64,000 bases of DNA from Amycolatopsis xylanica (GCF_900107045.1 NZ_FNON01000006.1:186001-250000); one strand, 5' to 3'. Shown: positions 23,680 through 32,569, counted from the stretch's first letter. Numbers and translations are program-made. Notes: generated from the sequence alone by a model not told the origin.

Positions 23680-24362
23680 GCACGCTCGAGCTGAAGACCC
23701 CGGCCGGCGCCGCGGAAGGTTCCGTGGAGCTGCCCGCCGAGATCTTCGACGTGCAGGCCAACGTGGCCCTCATGCACCAGGTGGTCATCGGCCAGCTGGC
23801 CGCGGCCCGCCAGGGCACGCACTCCACGAAGACCCGTGGCGAGGTCTCCGGTGGTGGCAAGAAGCCGTACCGCCAGAAGGGCACCGGCCGCGCCCGCCAG
23901 GGTTCGACCCGTGCGCCGCAGTTCGTCGGTGGTGGCGTCGTCCACGGCCCGCAGCCGCGTGACTACAGCCAGCGGACCCCGAAGAAGATGAAGGCCGCCG
24001 CCCTGCGTGGCGCCCTCTCCGACCGGGTGCGCAACGGCCAGCTGCACATCGTGACCGAGCTGGTGACCGGCGACAAGCCGTCCACCAAGTCGGCCAAGAC
24101 CGCCATCAAGGCCATCACTCAGGCCAAGCGCGTCCTCGTGGTCCTGCACCGCGACGACGACCTGAGCTGGCGTTCGGCCCAGAACCTGGCCGAACTTCAC
24201 CTGATCACGCCGGACCAGCTCAACACCTATGACGTGCTGGTCAACGACGACGTGGTGTTCACCAAGGCCGCTTACGACGTTTTCGTCGCCGGTCCCGCCA
24301 GGGGCAAGAGCGCGAAGGCCGTCGCACGGTCGAGCGAGCTCGAAGGGAGTGACGAGCAGTGA
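23676..24362 (+). CDS. rplD: 50S ribosomal protein L4
   Basis: L4 (228 residues) binds domain I of 23S rRNA and its loop narrows the exit tunnel near the macrolide site: the stretch G-E-V-S-G-G-G-K-K-P-Y-R-Q-K-G-T-G-R is intact. In several bacteria L4 represses its own S10 operon. The C-terminus has a short actinobacterial S/E-rich tail. Coupled on both sides by four-base overlaps with rplC and rplW. Confidence 0.98.
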   Translation: MSTLELKTPAGAAEGSVELPAEIFDVQANVALMHQVVIGQLAAARQGTHSTKTRGEVSGGGKKPYRQKGTGRARQGSTRAPQFVGGGVVHGPQPRDYSQRTPKKMKAAALRGALSDRVRNGQLHIVTELVTGDKPSTKSAKTAIKAITQAKRVLVVLHRDDDLSWRSAQNLAELHLITPDQLNTYDVLVNDDVVFTKAAYDVFVAGPARGKSAKAVARSSELEGSDEQ

Positions 24363-24670
24363 GTGCGATCGCCATTCCTGACTACCACGACATCTTGCTC
24401 GCGCCGGTGATCTCCGAGAAGTCCTACGGGCTGCTCGAGGACCACAAGTACACGTTCGTCGTGCGCCCCGACGCCAACAAGACCCAGATCAAGATCGCGG
24501 TCGAGAAGGTGTTCGGCGTCAAGGTCGTCAGCGTGAACACGTTGAACCGCAACGGAAAGCGCAAGCGGACCCGCACCGGTTTCGGTAAGCGCAAGGACAC
24601 CAAGCGCGCTGTCGTGACTCTTTCGGCTGAGAGCAAGCCGATCGAGATCTTCGGCGGACCCGCGGCGTAA
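24359..24670 (+). CDS. rplW: 50S ribosomal protein L23
   Basis: L23 (103 residues) sits at the tunnel exit and docks trigger factor and SRP. It contains A-P-V-I-S-E-K-S-Y-G-L-L and Y-T-F-V-V-R-P-D-A-N-K-T-Q-I-K, the usual L23 core, and a K/R-rich extension (G-K-R-K-R-T-R) that threads into the rRNA. GTG start overlapping the rplD stop (GTGA). Confidence 0.97.
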   Translation: MSAIAIPDYHDILLAPVISEKSYGLLEDHKYTFVVRPDANKTQIKIAVEKVFGVKVVSVNTLNRNGKRKRTRTGFGKRKDTKRAVVTLSAESKPIEIFGGPAA

Positions 24671-24684
24671 AGGACTGAGCTGAC

Positions 24685-25521
24685 ATGGGTATCCGTAAGT
24701 ACAAGCCGACGACGCCGGGCCGTCGTGGCTCCAGCGTCTCCGACTTCGCCGAGATCACTCGGTCGACCCCGGAGAAGTCGCTGCTGCGCCCGCTGAGCAA
24801 GACCGGCGGCCGTAACGCGTCCGGCAAGATCACCACCCGGCACAAGGGTGGCGGCCACAAGCGCGCGTACCGGCTGATCGACTTCCGCCGGAACGACAAG
24901 GACGGCGTTCCCGCCAAGGTCGCGCACATCGAGTACGACCCCAACCGGTCCGCTCGTATCGCGCTCCTGCACTACGCCGACGGCGAGAAGCGCTACATCA
25001 TCGCGCCGGAGAAGCTGAAGCAGGGTGACACGGTCGAGAACGGCCCCCGCGCCGACATCAAGCCGGGCAACAACCTGCCGCTGCGCAACATCCCCGTCGG
25101 TACCGTGATCCACGCGATCGAGCTCCGCCCCGGTGGCGGCGCGAAGATCGCCCGGTCCGCCGGTGTGAAGGTGCAGCTCGTCGCCAAGGACGGTCCGTAC
25201 GCCCAGCTGCGTCTCCCCTCGGGCGAGATCCGCAACGTGGACGTCCGCAACCGCGCCACCATCGGCGAGGTCGGCAACTCCGAGCACTCGAACATCAACT
25301 GGGGCAAGGCCGGCCGTAACCGCTGGCGCGGCAAGCGCCCCACGGTCCGTGGTGTCGTCATGAACCCGGTCGACCACCCGCATGGTGGTGGTGAGGGTAA
25401 GACCTCCGGTGGTCGCCACCCGGTCAACCCGAACGGTAAGCCCGAGGGCCGCACCCGTCGCCGCAAGGCTTCGGACGCTCTCATCGTCCGCCGCCGTCGC
25501 ACCGGCAAGAACAAGCGCTGA
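24685..25521 (+). CDS. rplB: 50S ribosomal protein L2
   Basis: L2 (278 residues) is the conserved protein near the peptidyl-transferase centre that supports subunit joining. It shows M-G-I-R-K-Y-K-P-T-T-P-G-R-R, an oligonucleotide-binding domain, an SH3-like domain, and the C-terminal N-P-V-D-H-P-H-G-G-G-E-G with the histidine long regarded as functionally important. ATG start 14 bases after rplW. Confidence 0.98.
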   Translation: MGIRKYKPTTPGRRGSSVSDFAEITRSTPEKSLLRPLSKTGGRNASGKITTRHKGGGHKRAYRLIDFRRNDKDGVPAKVAHIEYDPNRSARIALLHYADGEKRYIIAPEKLKQGDTVENGPRADIKPGNNLPLRNIPVGTVIHAIELRPGGGAKIARSAGVKVQLVAKDGPYAQLRLPSGEIRNVDVRNRATIGEVGNSEHSNINWGKAGRNRWRGKRPTVRGVVMNPVDHPHGGGEGKTSGGRHPVNPNGKPEGRTRRRKASDALIVRRRRTGKNKR

Positions 25522-25539
25522 GCAGGGAGGTAGAAGCAC

Positions 25540-25821
25540 ATGCCACGTAGCCTGAAAAAGGGCCCCTTCGTGGACGACCACCTGCTCAAGAAGGTGGACG
25601 TTCTCAACGAGTCGGGCAAGAAGACCGTCATCAAGACCTGGTCGCGTCGTTCCACGATCATCCCGGATTTCCTGGGTCACACGATCGCGGTGCACGACGG
25701 CCGTAAGCACGTCCCGGTGTTCGTCACCGAGGCGATGGTGGGTCACAAGCTGGGCGAGTTCGCCCCGACCCGCACCTTCAAGGGTCACATCAAGGACGAC
25801 CGGAAGTCGCGCCGCCGCTGA
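25540..25821 (+). CDS. rpsS: 30S ribosomal protein S19
   Basis: S19 (93 residues, standard) is a head protein that contacts S13 and A-site tRNA. It starts M-P-R-S-L-K-K-G-P-F-V-D-D-H-L and contains W-S-R-R-S-T-I-I-P-D-F and V-G-H-K-L-G-E-F-A-P-T-R, all diagnostic. AGGGAGGT lies about 10 bases before the ATG. Confidence 0.98.
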   Translation: MPRSLKKGPFVDDHLLKKVDVLNESGKKTVIKTWSRRSTIIPDFLGHTIAVHDGRKHVPVFVTEAMVGHKLGEFAPTRTFKGHIKDDRKSRRR

Positions 25822-25849
25822 GCGGGCACGAGAGAACAAGGAACTAGCG

Positions 25850-26265
25850 ATGAACGCCCAGAACGACGTGGCCGAGGCTCTGCCTGTGGCTTACGCGCGG
25901 GCTCGCTTTGTCCGCGACTCGCCTACCAAGGTGCGTCGGGTCATCGAGCTCATCAAGGGACGTAGCGCCGCCGACGCCTTGGCCGTGCTCCGTTTCGCCC
26001 CCCAGGCGGCGAGCGAGCCGGTCGCGAAGGTGCTCGCGAGCGCCGTGGCCAACGCCGAGAACAACCTCCAGCTGGACCCGGACACCCTCTGGGTCAAGAA
26101 CGCGTACGCCGACGAGGGCCCGACCCTCAAGCGCATCCGCCCGCGGGCCCAGGGCCGCGCGTACCGGATCCGCAAGCGGACGAGCCACATCACCGTCGAG
26201 GTGGAGAGCCGTCCCAAGGCAGCGCCGAAGGCACAGCAGGGCAAGAAGAAGGCAGGTGGCCGGTA

Positions 26266-26266
<1 letters not shown>
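25850..26266 (+). CDS. rplV: 50S ribosomal protein L22
   Basis: L22 (138 residues) has a globular part on the subunit surface and a beta hairpin lining the exit tunnel opposite L4. Seen here: A-R-F-V-R-D-S-P-T-K-V-R-R-V, the family hallmark, and the hairpin G-P-T-L-K-R-I-R-P-R-A-Q-G-R-A, without tunnel deletions associated with macrolide resistance. A lysine-rich tail ends the protein. Its TAG stop shares a base with the rpsC start. Confidence 0.98.
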
Positions 26267-27105
<839 letters not shown>

Positions 27106-27106
27106 C

Positions 27107-27526
27107 GTGCTTATCCCACGCAGGGTCAAGCACCGGAAGCAGCACTCCCCGAAGCGCGCGGGCGCTGCCAAGGGCGGCACCAGGGTGAGCTTCGGCGAGT
27201 ACGGCATCCAGGCGCTTGAGCACAGCTACGTGACCAACCGCCAGATCGAGTCCGCTCGTATCGCCATGACCCGTCACATCAAGCGTGGCGGCAAGGTGTG
27301 GACGACGATCTACCCGGACCGTCCCCTCACCAAGAAGCCCGCGGAAACCCGCATGGGTTCCGGTAAGGGTTCGCCCGAGTGGTGGATCGCCAACGTCAAG
27401 CCGGGCCGCGTCATGTTCGAGATCTCTTTCCCGAACGAGGAGACGGCTCGCGAGGCGCTGCGCCGCGCGATCCACAAACTGCCCATGAAGTGCCGAATCG
27501 TGACCCGTGAAGGTGGTGAGTTCTGA
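27107..27526 (+). CDS. rplP: 50S ribosomal protein L16
   Basis: L16 (139 residues) helps organise the A site and is needed for peptidyl transfer and release. The sequence opens M-L-I-P-R-R-V-K-H-R-K-Q-H and includes G-K-G-S-P-E-W-W-I-A-N-V-K-P-G-R, the diagnostic loop. GTG at 27107, one base after the rpsC stop; the longer upstream frame overlaps rpsC and is rejected. Confidence 0.98.
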   Translation: MLIPRRVKHRKQHSPKRAGAAKGGTRVSFGEYGIQALEHSYVTNRQIESARIAMTRHIKRGGKVWTTIYPDRPLTKKPAETRMGSGKGSPEWWIANVKPGRVMFEISFPNEETAREALRRAIHKLPMKCRIVTREGGEF

Positions 27527-27777
27527 TGGCGAGCAAGGCTGGTGCCGCTGTGGCGTCAGAGCTTCGTGAGCTCACCGCTGAAGAGCTCGTGCTGCGTCTG
27601 AAGGAATACAAGGAGGAGCTGTTCAACCTCCGCTTCCAGATGGCGACCGGGCAGCTGGACAACAACCGGCGCCTGCGCACGGTGCGTACGGACATCGCGC
27701 GGATCTACACCGTCATGCGTGAGCGTGAACTCGGCCTGTCTGTTTCCCCCGATGCCGAGAGTGAAGGTGTGGCATGA
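27526..27777 (+). CDS. rpmC: 50S ribosomal protein L29
   Basis: L29 (83 residues) is a small helical hairpin at the tunnel exit next to L23. It has L-R-E-L-T-A-E-E-L and L-K-E-Y-K-E-E-L-F-N-L-R-F-Q-M-A-T-G-Q-L, the family core. The ATG shares its A with the rplP TGA; the stop overlaps rpsQ by four bases. Slightly longer than many L29 proteins owing to both tails. Confidence 0.97.
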   Translation: MASKAGAAVASELRELTAEELVLRLKEYKEELFNLRFQMATGQLDNNRRLRTVRTDIARIYTVMRERELGLSVSPDAESEGVA

Positions 27778-28055
27778 GCGAGGAGCTCAACACCGAGGCC
27801 GCGGGCCGCAACGACCGTAAGGTCCGCGAGGGCTACGTCGTCTCGGACAAGATGAACAAGACGATCGTGGTCGAGCTCGAGGACCGCAAGAAGCACCGCC
27901 GTTACTCCAAGGTTCTGCGCAGCACCAGCAAGGTCAAGGTGCACGACGAGAACAACGAAGCCGGCGTCGGCGACCGGGTCACCCTGATGGAGACCCGTCC
28001 GCTTTCGGCCAGCAAGCGTTGGCGTCTGGTGCAGATCGTGGAGAAGGCCAAGTAA
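27774..28055 (+). CDS. rpsQ: 30S ribosomal protein S17
   Basis: S17 (93 residues) is an OB-fold primary binder of the 5' domain of 16S rRNA. It has R-N-D-R-K-V-R-E-G-Y-V-V-S-D-K-M-N-K-T and D-E-N-N-E-A-G-V-G-D-R-V, standard for the family. ATG overlaps the rpmC stop (ATGA). Last gene of the S10 operon block; 82 bases separate it from rplN. Confidence 0.98.
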   Translation: MSEELNTEAAGRNDRKVREGYVVSDKMNKTIVVELEDRKKHRRYSKVLRSTSKVKVHDENNEAGVGDRVTLMETRPLSASKRWRLVQIVEKAK

Positions 28056-28091
28056 GTAGGGCTCTTCCGAGAGTCCCTTAGTTCCGCAAGG

Positions 28092-28111
28092 CTCGCCCCC
28101 TCGGGGGCGAG
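28092..28111 (+). other. GC hairpin between rpsQ and rplN
   Basis: CTCGCCCC and GGGGCGAG pair over 8 bases around CTCG. No T-run follows, so it is more likely a processing or leader structure at the S10/spc boundary than a terminator. Confidence 0.55.
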
Positions 28112-28137
28112 AACCGGCGCGACATACAGGAGTAGAC

Positions 28138-28506
28138 GTGATCCAGCAGGAGTCGCGGCTTCGGGTAGCCGATAACACGGGTGCGAAGGAAATCCTCTGC
28201 ATCCGCGTTCTCGGTGGCTCTGGGCGGCGCTACGCGGGTATCGGCGACATCATCGTCGCCACCGTGAAGGACGCCATCCCGGCTGCCGGGGTGAAGAAGG
28301 GCGACGTCGTCAAGGCGGTCATCGTCCGCACGCGTAAGGAGCGTCGTCGTCCGGACGGTTCCTACATCCGCTTCGACGAGAACGCCGCTGTGCTCATCAA
28401 GAACGACAATGAGCCCCGTGGCACCCGCATCTTCGGCCCGGTGGGCCGCGAGCTGCGCGACCGAAAGTTCATGAAGATCATTTCGCTCGCGCCGGAGGTG
28501 TTGTAG
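28138..28506 (+). CDS. rplN: 50S ribosomal protein L14
   Basis: L14 (122 residues, standard) lies at the subunit interface and forms bridges with 16S rRNA; it is also the docking site for silencing factor RsfS. The start M-I-Q-Q-E-S-R-L-R-V-A-D-N-T-G-A-K and end E-I-I-S/K-I-I-S-L-A-P-E-V-L fit the family exactly. GTG start with CAGGAG 7 bases upstream. First gene of the spc block. Confidence 0.98.
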   Translation: MIQQESRLRVADNTGAKEILCIRVLGGSGRRYAGIGDIIVATVKDAIPAAGVKKGDVVKAVIVRTRKERRRPDGSYIRFDENAAVLIKNDNEPRGTRIFGPVGRELRDRKFMKIISLAPEVL

Positions 28507-28509
28507 AGC

Positions 28510-28824
28510 ATGAAGGTGAAGAAGGGCGACACGGTCGTCGTCATCGCCGGCAAGGACAAGGGCGCCAAGGGCAAGGTCATTCAGGCCTACCCCGAGCGCG
28601 ACCGGGTGCTCGTCGAAGGCGTGAACCGGATCAAGAAGCACACCCGGATCACCCAGACCCAGCGTGGTGCGCAGTCCGGTGGCATCGTCACCCAGGAAGC
28701 CCCCATCCACGTGTCGAACGTGCAGGTCGTCGATTCCGACGGCAAGCCGACCCGGGTGGGCTACCGCATCGGCGAGGACGGCAAGAAGGTCCGTGTCTCG
28801 CGCAGGAACGGTAAGGACATCTGA
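28510..28824 (+). CDS. rplX: 50S ribosomal protein L24
   Basis: L24 (104 residues) is an assembly initiator with a KOW motif: K-K-G-D-T-V-V-V-I-A-G-K-D-K-G at residues about 4-18, then V-E-G-V-N-R-I-K-K-H. It starts three bases after rplN and its stop shares a base with the rplE start. Confidence 0.98.
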   Translation: MKVKKGDTVVVIAGKDKGAKGKVIQAYPERDRVLVEGVNRIKKHTRITQTQRGAQSGGIVTQEAPIHVSNVQVVDSDGKPTRVGYRIGEDGKKVRVSRRNGKDI

Positions 28825-29387
28825 TGACCACCGCAGAGAAGACGCTGCCGCGCCTCAAGGTCCGGTACCGCGAAGAGATCAAGGGTCAGCTGCAGGCGGA
28901 GTTCGACTTCGCGAACGTGCACCAGATCCCTGGCGTGGTCAAGGTTGTCGTCAACATGGGTGTCGGCGACGCCGCCCGTGACAGCAAGCTGATCGACGGC
29001 GCCATCAAGGACCTGACCGCGATCACGGGCCAGAAGCCCGAGGTCCGCAAGGCCCGCAAGTCCATCGCGCAGTTCAAGCTGCGTGAGGGTCAGCCGATCG
29101 GCGCGCGCGTCACGCTGCGCGGCGACCGCATGTGGGAGTTCCTGGACCGGCTGCTGACCATCTCGCTGCCGCGTATCCGTGACTTCCGCGGTCTTTCGGC
29201 CAAGCAGTTCGACGGCAACGGCAACTACACCTTCGGTCTCAACGAGCAGACGATGTTCCACGAGATCAACCCGGACGCCGTCGACCGCCCGCGCGGTATG
29301 GACGTCACCGTTGTCACCACCGCCAACACCGACGACGAGGGCCGGGCGCTGCTGCGCAAGCTCGGCTTCCCGTTCAAGGAGAACTGA
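28824..29387 (+). CDS. rplE: 50S ribosomal protein L5
   Basis: L5 (187 residues) binds 5S rRNA in the central protuberance and bridges to S13. Conserved segments: V-V-N-M-G-V-G-D-A, A-R-K-S-I-A-Q-F-K-L-R-E-G-Q-P-I-G and D-F-R-G-L-S. An extended N-terminus of about 15 residues is typical of actinobacteria. Shares one base with the rplX stop. Confidence 0.98.
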   Translation: MTTAEKTLPRLKVRYREEIKGQLQAEFDFANVHQIPGVVKVVVNMGVGDAARDSKLIDGAIKDLTAITGQKPEVRKARKSIAQFKLREGQPIGARVTLRGDRMWEFLDRLLTISLPRIRDFRGLSAKQFDGNGNYTFGLNEQTMFHEINPDAVDRPRGMDVTVVTTANTDDEGRALLRKLGFPFKEN

Positions 29388-29391
29388 GCCG

Positions 29392-29577
29392 ATGGCCAAG
29401 AAAGCACTGGTCCACAAGGCCTCGAAGAAGCCGAAGTTCGCCGTCCGTGCGTACACCCGCTGCCAGCGTTGCGGCAGGCCGCACTCGGTGTTCCGCAAGT
29501 TCGGGCTCTGCCGTATCTGCCTTCGCGAGATGGCACACGCGGGCGAACTCCCCGGCGTTCGCAAGTCCAGCTGGTAA
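29392..29577 (+). CDS. rpsZ: 30S ribosomal protein S14, zinc-binding type Z
   Basis: S14 (61 residues) of the short type with four zinc cysteines: C-Q-R-C-G-R near residue 24 and C-R-I-C near 40. It starts M-A-K-K-A-L-V-H-K-A. Actinobacteria often carry a second, zinc-independent S14 elsewhere, expressed under zinc limitation; it is not in this window. It follows rplE by four bases. Confidence 0.97.
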   Translation: MAKKALVHKASKKPKFAVRAYTRCQRCGRPHSVFRKFGLCRICLREMAHAGELPGVRKSSW

Positions 29578-29610
29578 GAGGCTTTTTCTAAACTCCCAAT
29601 TCGCCACAGG

Positions 29611-29634
29611 CCCCGCCGGCTTCGGCCGGCGGGG
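29611..29634 (+). other. UUCG-capped hairpin between rpsZ and rpsH
   Basis: CCCCGCCGGC, loop TTCG, GCCGGCGGGG: a perfect 10-base GC stem with a stable tetraloop and no T-run. It lies 29 bases upstream of rpsH. S8 regulates the spc operon in E. coli from a site near rplE, so a regulatory or mRNA-processing role here is possible but unproven. Confidence 0.6.
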
Positions 29635-29663
29635 AACCAGGCGAGAAAGGTTGACAGGTCACC

Positions 29664-30062
29664 ATGACGATGACCGACCCCATCGCAGACTTCTTGACTC
29701 GTCTGCGTAACGCGAACTCGGCGTACCACGACGAGGTCGTGCTTCCCCACTCCAAGCTCAAGGCGAACATCGCCGAGATCCTCAAGCGTGAGGGTTACAT
29801 CGCGGGCTACCGCGACGAGCCGGGCGAGAAGCACAAGAACCTGATCGTCGAGCTCAAGTACGGCCCCAACCGTGAGCGCAGCATCGCCGGTCTCCGGCGC
29901 GTGTCCAAGCCCGGCCTGCGGGTCTACGCAAAATCGACCGAACTGCCGTCCGTTCTGGGTGGCCTCGGCGTCGCGATCATCTCGACGTCGAACGGCCTTC
30001 AGACCGACCGTCAGGCCAAGCGCAACAGCGTGGGCGGCGAAGTCCTCGCCTACGTCTGGTAA
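29664..30062 (+). CDS. rpsH: 30S ribosomal protein S8
   Basis: S8 (132 residues, standard) binds the central domain of 16S rRNA. Conserved: M-T-D-P-I-A-D-F-L-T-R-L-R-N-A, the P-G-L-R-V-Y strand and the C-terminal G-L-G-V-A-I-I-S-T-S region. ATG at 29664. Confidence 0.98.
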   Translation: MTMTDPIADFLTRLRNANSAYHDEVVLPHSKLKANIAEILKREGYIAGYRDEPGEKHKNLIVELKYGPNRERSIAGLRRVSKPGLRVYAKSTELPSVLGGLGVAIISTSNGLQTDRQAKRNSVGGEVLAYVW

Positions 30063-30078
30063 GGAAGGGGGCACAGAC

Positions 30079-30618
30079 ATGTCACGCATCGGAAAGCTGC
30101 CGGTCGCCGTCCCCTCCGGGGTCGAGGTGACCATCGATGGTCAGCAGATCAAGGTCAAGGGGCCCAAGGGCACCCTGGAGCACACCATCGCCGAGCCCAT
30201 CACCGTCGAGCGCGACGAAGATGGCGCACTGCTGGTGAAGCGTCCGAACGACGAGCGCACGAGCAAGGCACTGCACGGCCTCACCCGTACCCTGATCGAC
30301 AACCTGGTTGTCGGTGTCACCAAGGGGTACGAGAAGAAGCTCGAGATCCACGGCGTCGGTTACCGTGTCGCGGCCAAGGGCTCGGACCTCGAGTTCGCTC
30401 TCGGCTACAGCCACCCGGTCAAGATCGAGGCCCCGGAGGGCATCACCTTCAAGGTGGACACCCCCACCCGGTTCTCGGTCTCGGGTATCGACAAGCAGAA
30501 GGTCGGCCAGATCGCCGCGGTCATCCGCAAGCTGCGTCGCCCGGACCCGTACAAGGGCAAGGGCCTGCGCTACGAGGGTGAAAAGATCCGCCGCAAGGTC
30601 GGAAAGACGGGTAAGTGA
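30079..30618 (+). CDS. rplF: 50S ribosomal protein L6
   Basis: L6 (179 residues) has two repeated alpha/beta domains near the factor-binding region. It starts M-S-R-I-G-K-L-P-V-A-V-P and ends with P-D-P-Y-K-G-K-G-L-R-Y-E-G-E, the diagnostic C-terminus. AAGGAAGG upstream of the ATG at 30079 supports this start; a longer in-frame extension overlaps rpsH and is not used. Confidence 0.98.
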   Translation: MSRIGKLPVAVPSGVEVTIDGQQIKVKGPKGTLEHTIAEPITVERDEDGALLVKRPNDERTSKALHGLTRTLIDNLVVGVTKGYEKKLEIHGVGYRVAAKGSDLEFALGYSHPVKIEAPEGITFKVDTPTRFSVSGIDKQKVGQIAAVIRKLRRPDPYKGKGLRYEGEKIRRKVGKTGK

Positions 30619-30620
30619 TC

Positions 30621-31022
30621 ATGAGCGACACGACTACTACCAAGCGCAAGCCGGTCGGCAAGGACATCTCGACCCGGCGTCGCGTGGCGAAGGCCCGTCG
30701 GCACTTCCGTCTTCGCAAGAAGATCAGCGGCACGGACCAGCGTCCGCGGCTGTCGGTCAAGCGGTCCTCGCGCCACATCGCGGTTCAGCTGATCGACGAC
30801 CTGACCGGTCACACCCTGGCGTCGGCGTCCACCCTCGAGGCGGATGTCCGTGCGCTGGACGGCGACAAGAAGGCCAAGTCCGCCAAGGTCGGCGAGCTGA
30901 TCGCGGCTCGCGCCAAGAGCGCTGGCGTCTCCTCCGTGGTGTTCGACCGTGGTGGCAACGCCTACCACGGCCGGATCGCCGCGCTGGCCGACGCCGCCCG
31001 CGAAGCGGGGTTGGAATTCTGA
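30621..31022 (+). CDS. rplR: 50S ribosomal protein L18
   Basis: L18 (133 residues) binds 5S rRNA with L5 and L25. It has R-R-H-F-R-L-R-K-K-I-S-G-T, R-P-R-L-S-V-K-R-S and the C-terminal F-D-R-G-G-N-A-Y-H-G-R-I-A-A-L-A-D. The ATG at 30621 was taken; a GTG at 30615 overlapping the rplF stop is an alternative adding two residues. Confidence 0.97.
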   Translation: MSDTTTTKRKPVGKDISTRRRVAKARRHFRLRKKISGTDQRPRLSVKRSSRHIAVQLIDDLTGHTLASASTLEADVRALDGDKKAKSAKVGELIAARAKSAGVSSVVFDRGGNAYHGRIAALADAAREAGLEF

Positions 31023-31053
31023 TGCAGCAGCTTGTTAACGGAAGGAAAGCCTG

Positions 31054-31701
31054 ATGCCGGGACGTACACGGCAATTCGGCGGCGGACAGGGCGGACCCGG
31101 CGGGCAGGGCGGCAACGACCGCAATGAACGCCGCGGTGGCGGCCGGGATCGTCGCGACAGCGGCCGTGGCGGGGCCGGCCAGGAGAAGACCCCGCACCTT
31201 GAGAAGGTCGTGGCGATCAACCGTGTCGCCAAGGTCGTCAAGGGTGGCCGCCGGTTCAGCTTCACCGCCCTCGTCGTCGTCGGTGACGGCGACGGCCAGG
31301 TCGGCGTCGGCTACGGCAAGGCCAAGGAAGTTCCCGCGGCCATCGCCAAGGGCGTCGAGGAGGCGAAGAAGAACTTCTTCCGCGTTCCTCGCGTCGCCGG
31401 CACCATCCCGCACCCCATCCAGGGTGAGGAAGCCGCCGGTGTGGTGCTCCTGCGTCCGGCCAGCGCCGGTACCGGTGTCATCGCCGGTGGCCCGGTCCGC
31501 GCGGTGCTGGAGTGCGCCGGTGTCCACGACGTGCTGTCGAAGTCGCTCGGCTCCGACAACGCGATCAACATCGTGCACGCCACCGTCGCGGCCCTGAAGG
31601 GCCTGCAGCGTCCCGAAGAGGTCGCGGCCCGCCGCGGTCTTCCGCTCGAGGACGTCGCTCCGGCCCGGATGCTGCGTCAGCGCGCAGGCCAGGGGGTCTG
31701 A
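31054..31701 (+). CDS. rpsE: 30S ribosomal protein S5
   Basis: S5 (215 residues) takes part in decoding fidelity and mRNA unwinding and is the spectinomycin-associated protein. The core begins L-E-K-V-V-A-I-N-R-V-A-K-V-V-K-G-G-R-R-F-S-F and contains G-Y-G-K-A-K-E-V-P-A-A-I. An N-terminal tail of about 45 residues rich in G, R and N is actinobacterial in style. GGAAGGAA-type ribosome site. Confidence 0.98.
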   Translation: MPGRTRQFGGGQGGPGGQGGNDRNERRGGGRDRRDSGRGGAGQEKTPHLEKVVAINRVAKVVKGGRRFSFTALVVVGDGDGQVGVGYGKAKEVPAAIAKGVEEAKKNFFRVPRVAGTIPHPIQGEEAAGVVLLRPASAGTGVIAGGPVRAVLECAGVHDVLSKSLGSDNAINIVHATVAALKGLQRPEEVAARRGLPLEDVAPARMLRQRAGQGV

Positions 31702-31702
31702 C

Positions 31703-31888
31703 ATGGCACAGGTCAAGGTCACCCAGGTCAAGAGCACCATCGGCACGAAGCACGCTCACCGCGAGTCGATGCGCACCCTCGGGCTGCGCAAGATCCGCCA
31801 GAGCGTCGTGCGTGAAGACACCCCCGAGGTTCGCGGCCTGATCCACACGGTCCGCCACCTCGTGGAGGTCGAGGAGGTCAAGGCATGA
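31703..31888 (+). CDS. rpmD: 50S ribosomal protein L30
   Basis: L30 (61 residues) is a small protein of the large subunit found in most but not all bacteria. It reads K-V-T-Q-V-K-S-T-I-G-T-K near the start and R-T-L-G-L-R-K-I-R-Q-S-V in the middle. It starts one base after the rpsE stop and overlaps rplO by four bases. Confidence 0.97.
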   Translation: MAQVKVTQVKSTIGTKHAHRESMRTLGLRKIRQSVVREDTPEVRGLIHTVRHLVEVEEVKA

Positions 31889-32331
31889 CGGCCATCAAGA
31901 TCCACCACCTGCGCCCGGCCCCGGGCGCCAAGACCGAGAAGACTCGTGTCGGCCGTGGTGAAGGCTCGAAGGGCAAGACGGCCGGTCGCGGCACCAAGGG
32001 CACCAAGGCCCGCAAGAACGTGCCCGCCGGCTTCGAGGGTGGGCAGATGCCCATCCACATGCGGCTCCCGAAGCTTCGCGGCTTCAAGAACCGCTTCCGC
32101 ACCGAGTACCAGCCGGTGAACGTGGGCGACATCGCCCGCGTCTTCCCGGACGGTGGCAAGGTCGGCACCGAGGAGCTCGTGGCGAACGGTCTCGTCCGCA
32201 AGGGCAAGCTCGTCAAGGTCCTCGGCAACGGTGAGGTCAACGGCGTCAAGCTCGACGTCACCGCCGACGGTTTCTCCGGCTCCGCCAAGGCGAAGCTCGA
32301 AGCCGCCGGTGGCTCCGCCACCGCGCTGTAG
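31885..32331 (+). CDS. rplO: 50S ribosomal protein L15
   Basis: L15 (148 residues) is a late-assembly protein with a long basic N-terminal extension. Diagnostic: L-R-P-A-P-G-A-K, G-R-G-E-G-S-K-G-K-T-A-G-R-G, and F-E-G-G-Q-M-P. ATGA overlap with rpmD. Last gene of the spc block; a strong terminator follows and secY starts from its own promoter 1.3 kb away, unlike the classic spc operon in which secY directly follows rplO. Confidence 0.98.
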   Translation: MTAIKIHHLRPAPGAKTEKTRVGRGEGSKGKTAGRGTKGTKARKNVPAGFEGGQMPIHMRLPKLRGFKNRFRTEYQPVNVGDIARVFPDGGKVGTEELVANGLVRKGKLVKVLGNGEVNGVKLDVTADGFSGSAKAKLEAAGGSATAL

Positions 32332-32344
32332 GTTTTACGCCGCG

Positions 32345-32378
32345 AAGGCCCCGCACTCCCTCGGGAGTGCGGGGCCTT
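32345..32378 (+). terminator. Terminator after rplO
   Basis: AAGGCCCCGCACTCC and GGAGTGCGGGGCCTT form a 15-base perfect stem with a CTCG loop, followed by TCG. It ends the S10-spc transcript. Confidence 0.9.
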
Positions 32379-32388
32379 TCGCTTGCTC

Positions 32389-32442
32389 GGGGGTCGTGAG
32401 TGTTTTCGCCGGTTAGAACCGGCCGTACCACTCACGACCCCC
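32389..32442. repeat. TCGTGAGTG/GGTTAGAACC palindromic repeat
   Basis: Outer arms GGGGGTCGTGAGTG and CACTCACGACCCCC, inner CCGGTT-AG-AACCGG, separated by a mismatched internal loop. Same family as 8443-8494. Confidence 0.85.
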
Positions 32443-32503
32443 GAGAACGGCCGGATTACTTCCGCTCGCGGTGGCTGACCGCCTCCGTGCAAGGGTCAGG
32501 CCG

Positions 32504-32556
32504 GTTGACTGAGTGGGAAATGGGTCGTTCAACGCCGCAAATCCACCTCAGTCAAC
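32504..32556. repeat. GTTGACTGAG inverted repeat unit
   Basis: GTTGACTGAG (32504-32513) and CTCAGTCAAC (32547-32556) flank a spacer containing GTCGTTCAACGCCGCAAATCC. The spacer words recur, rearranged, at about 8210-8260, so this is another mobile or recombining intergenic repeat. Confidence 0.65.
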
Positions 32557-32569
32557 TTGCTTGACTTGT

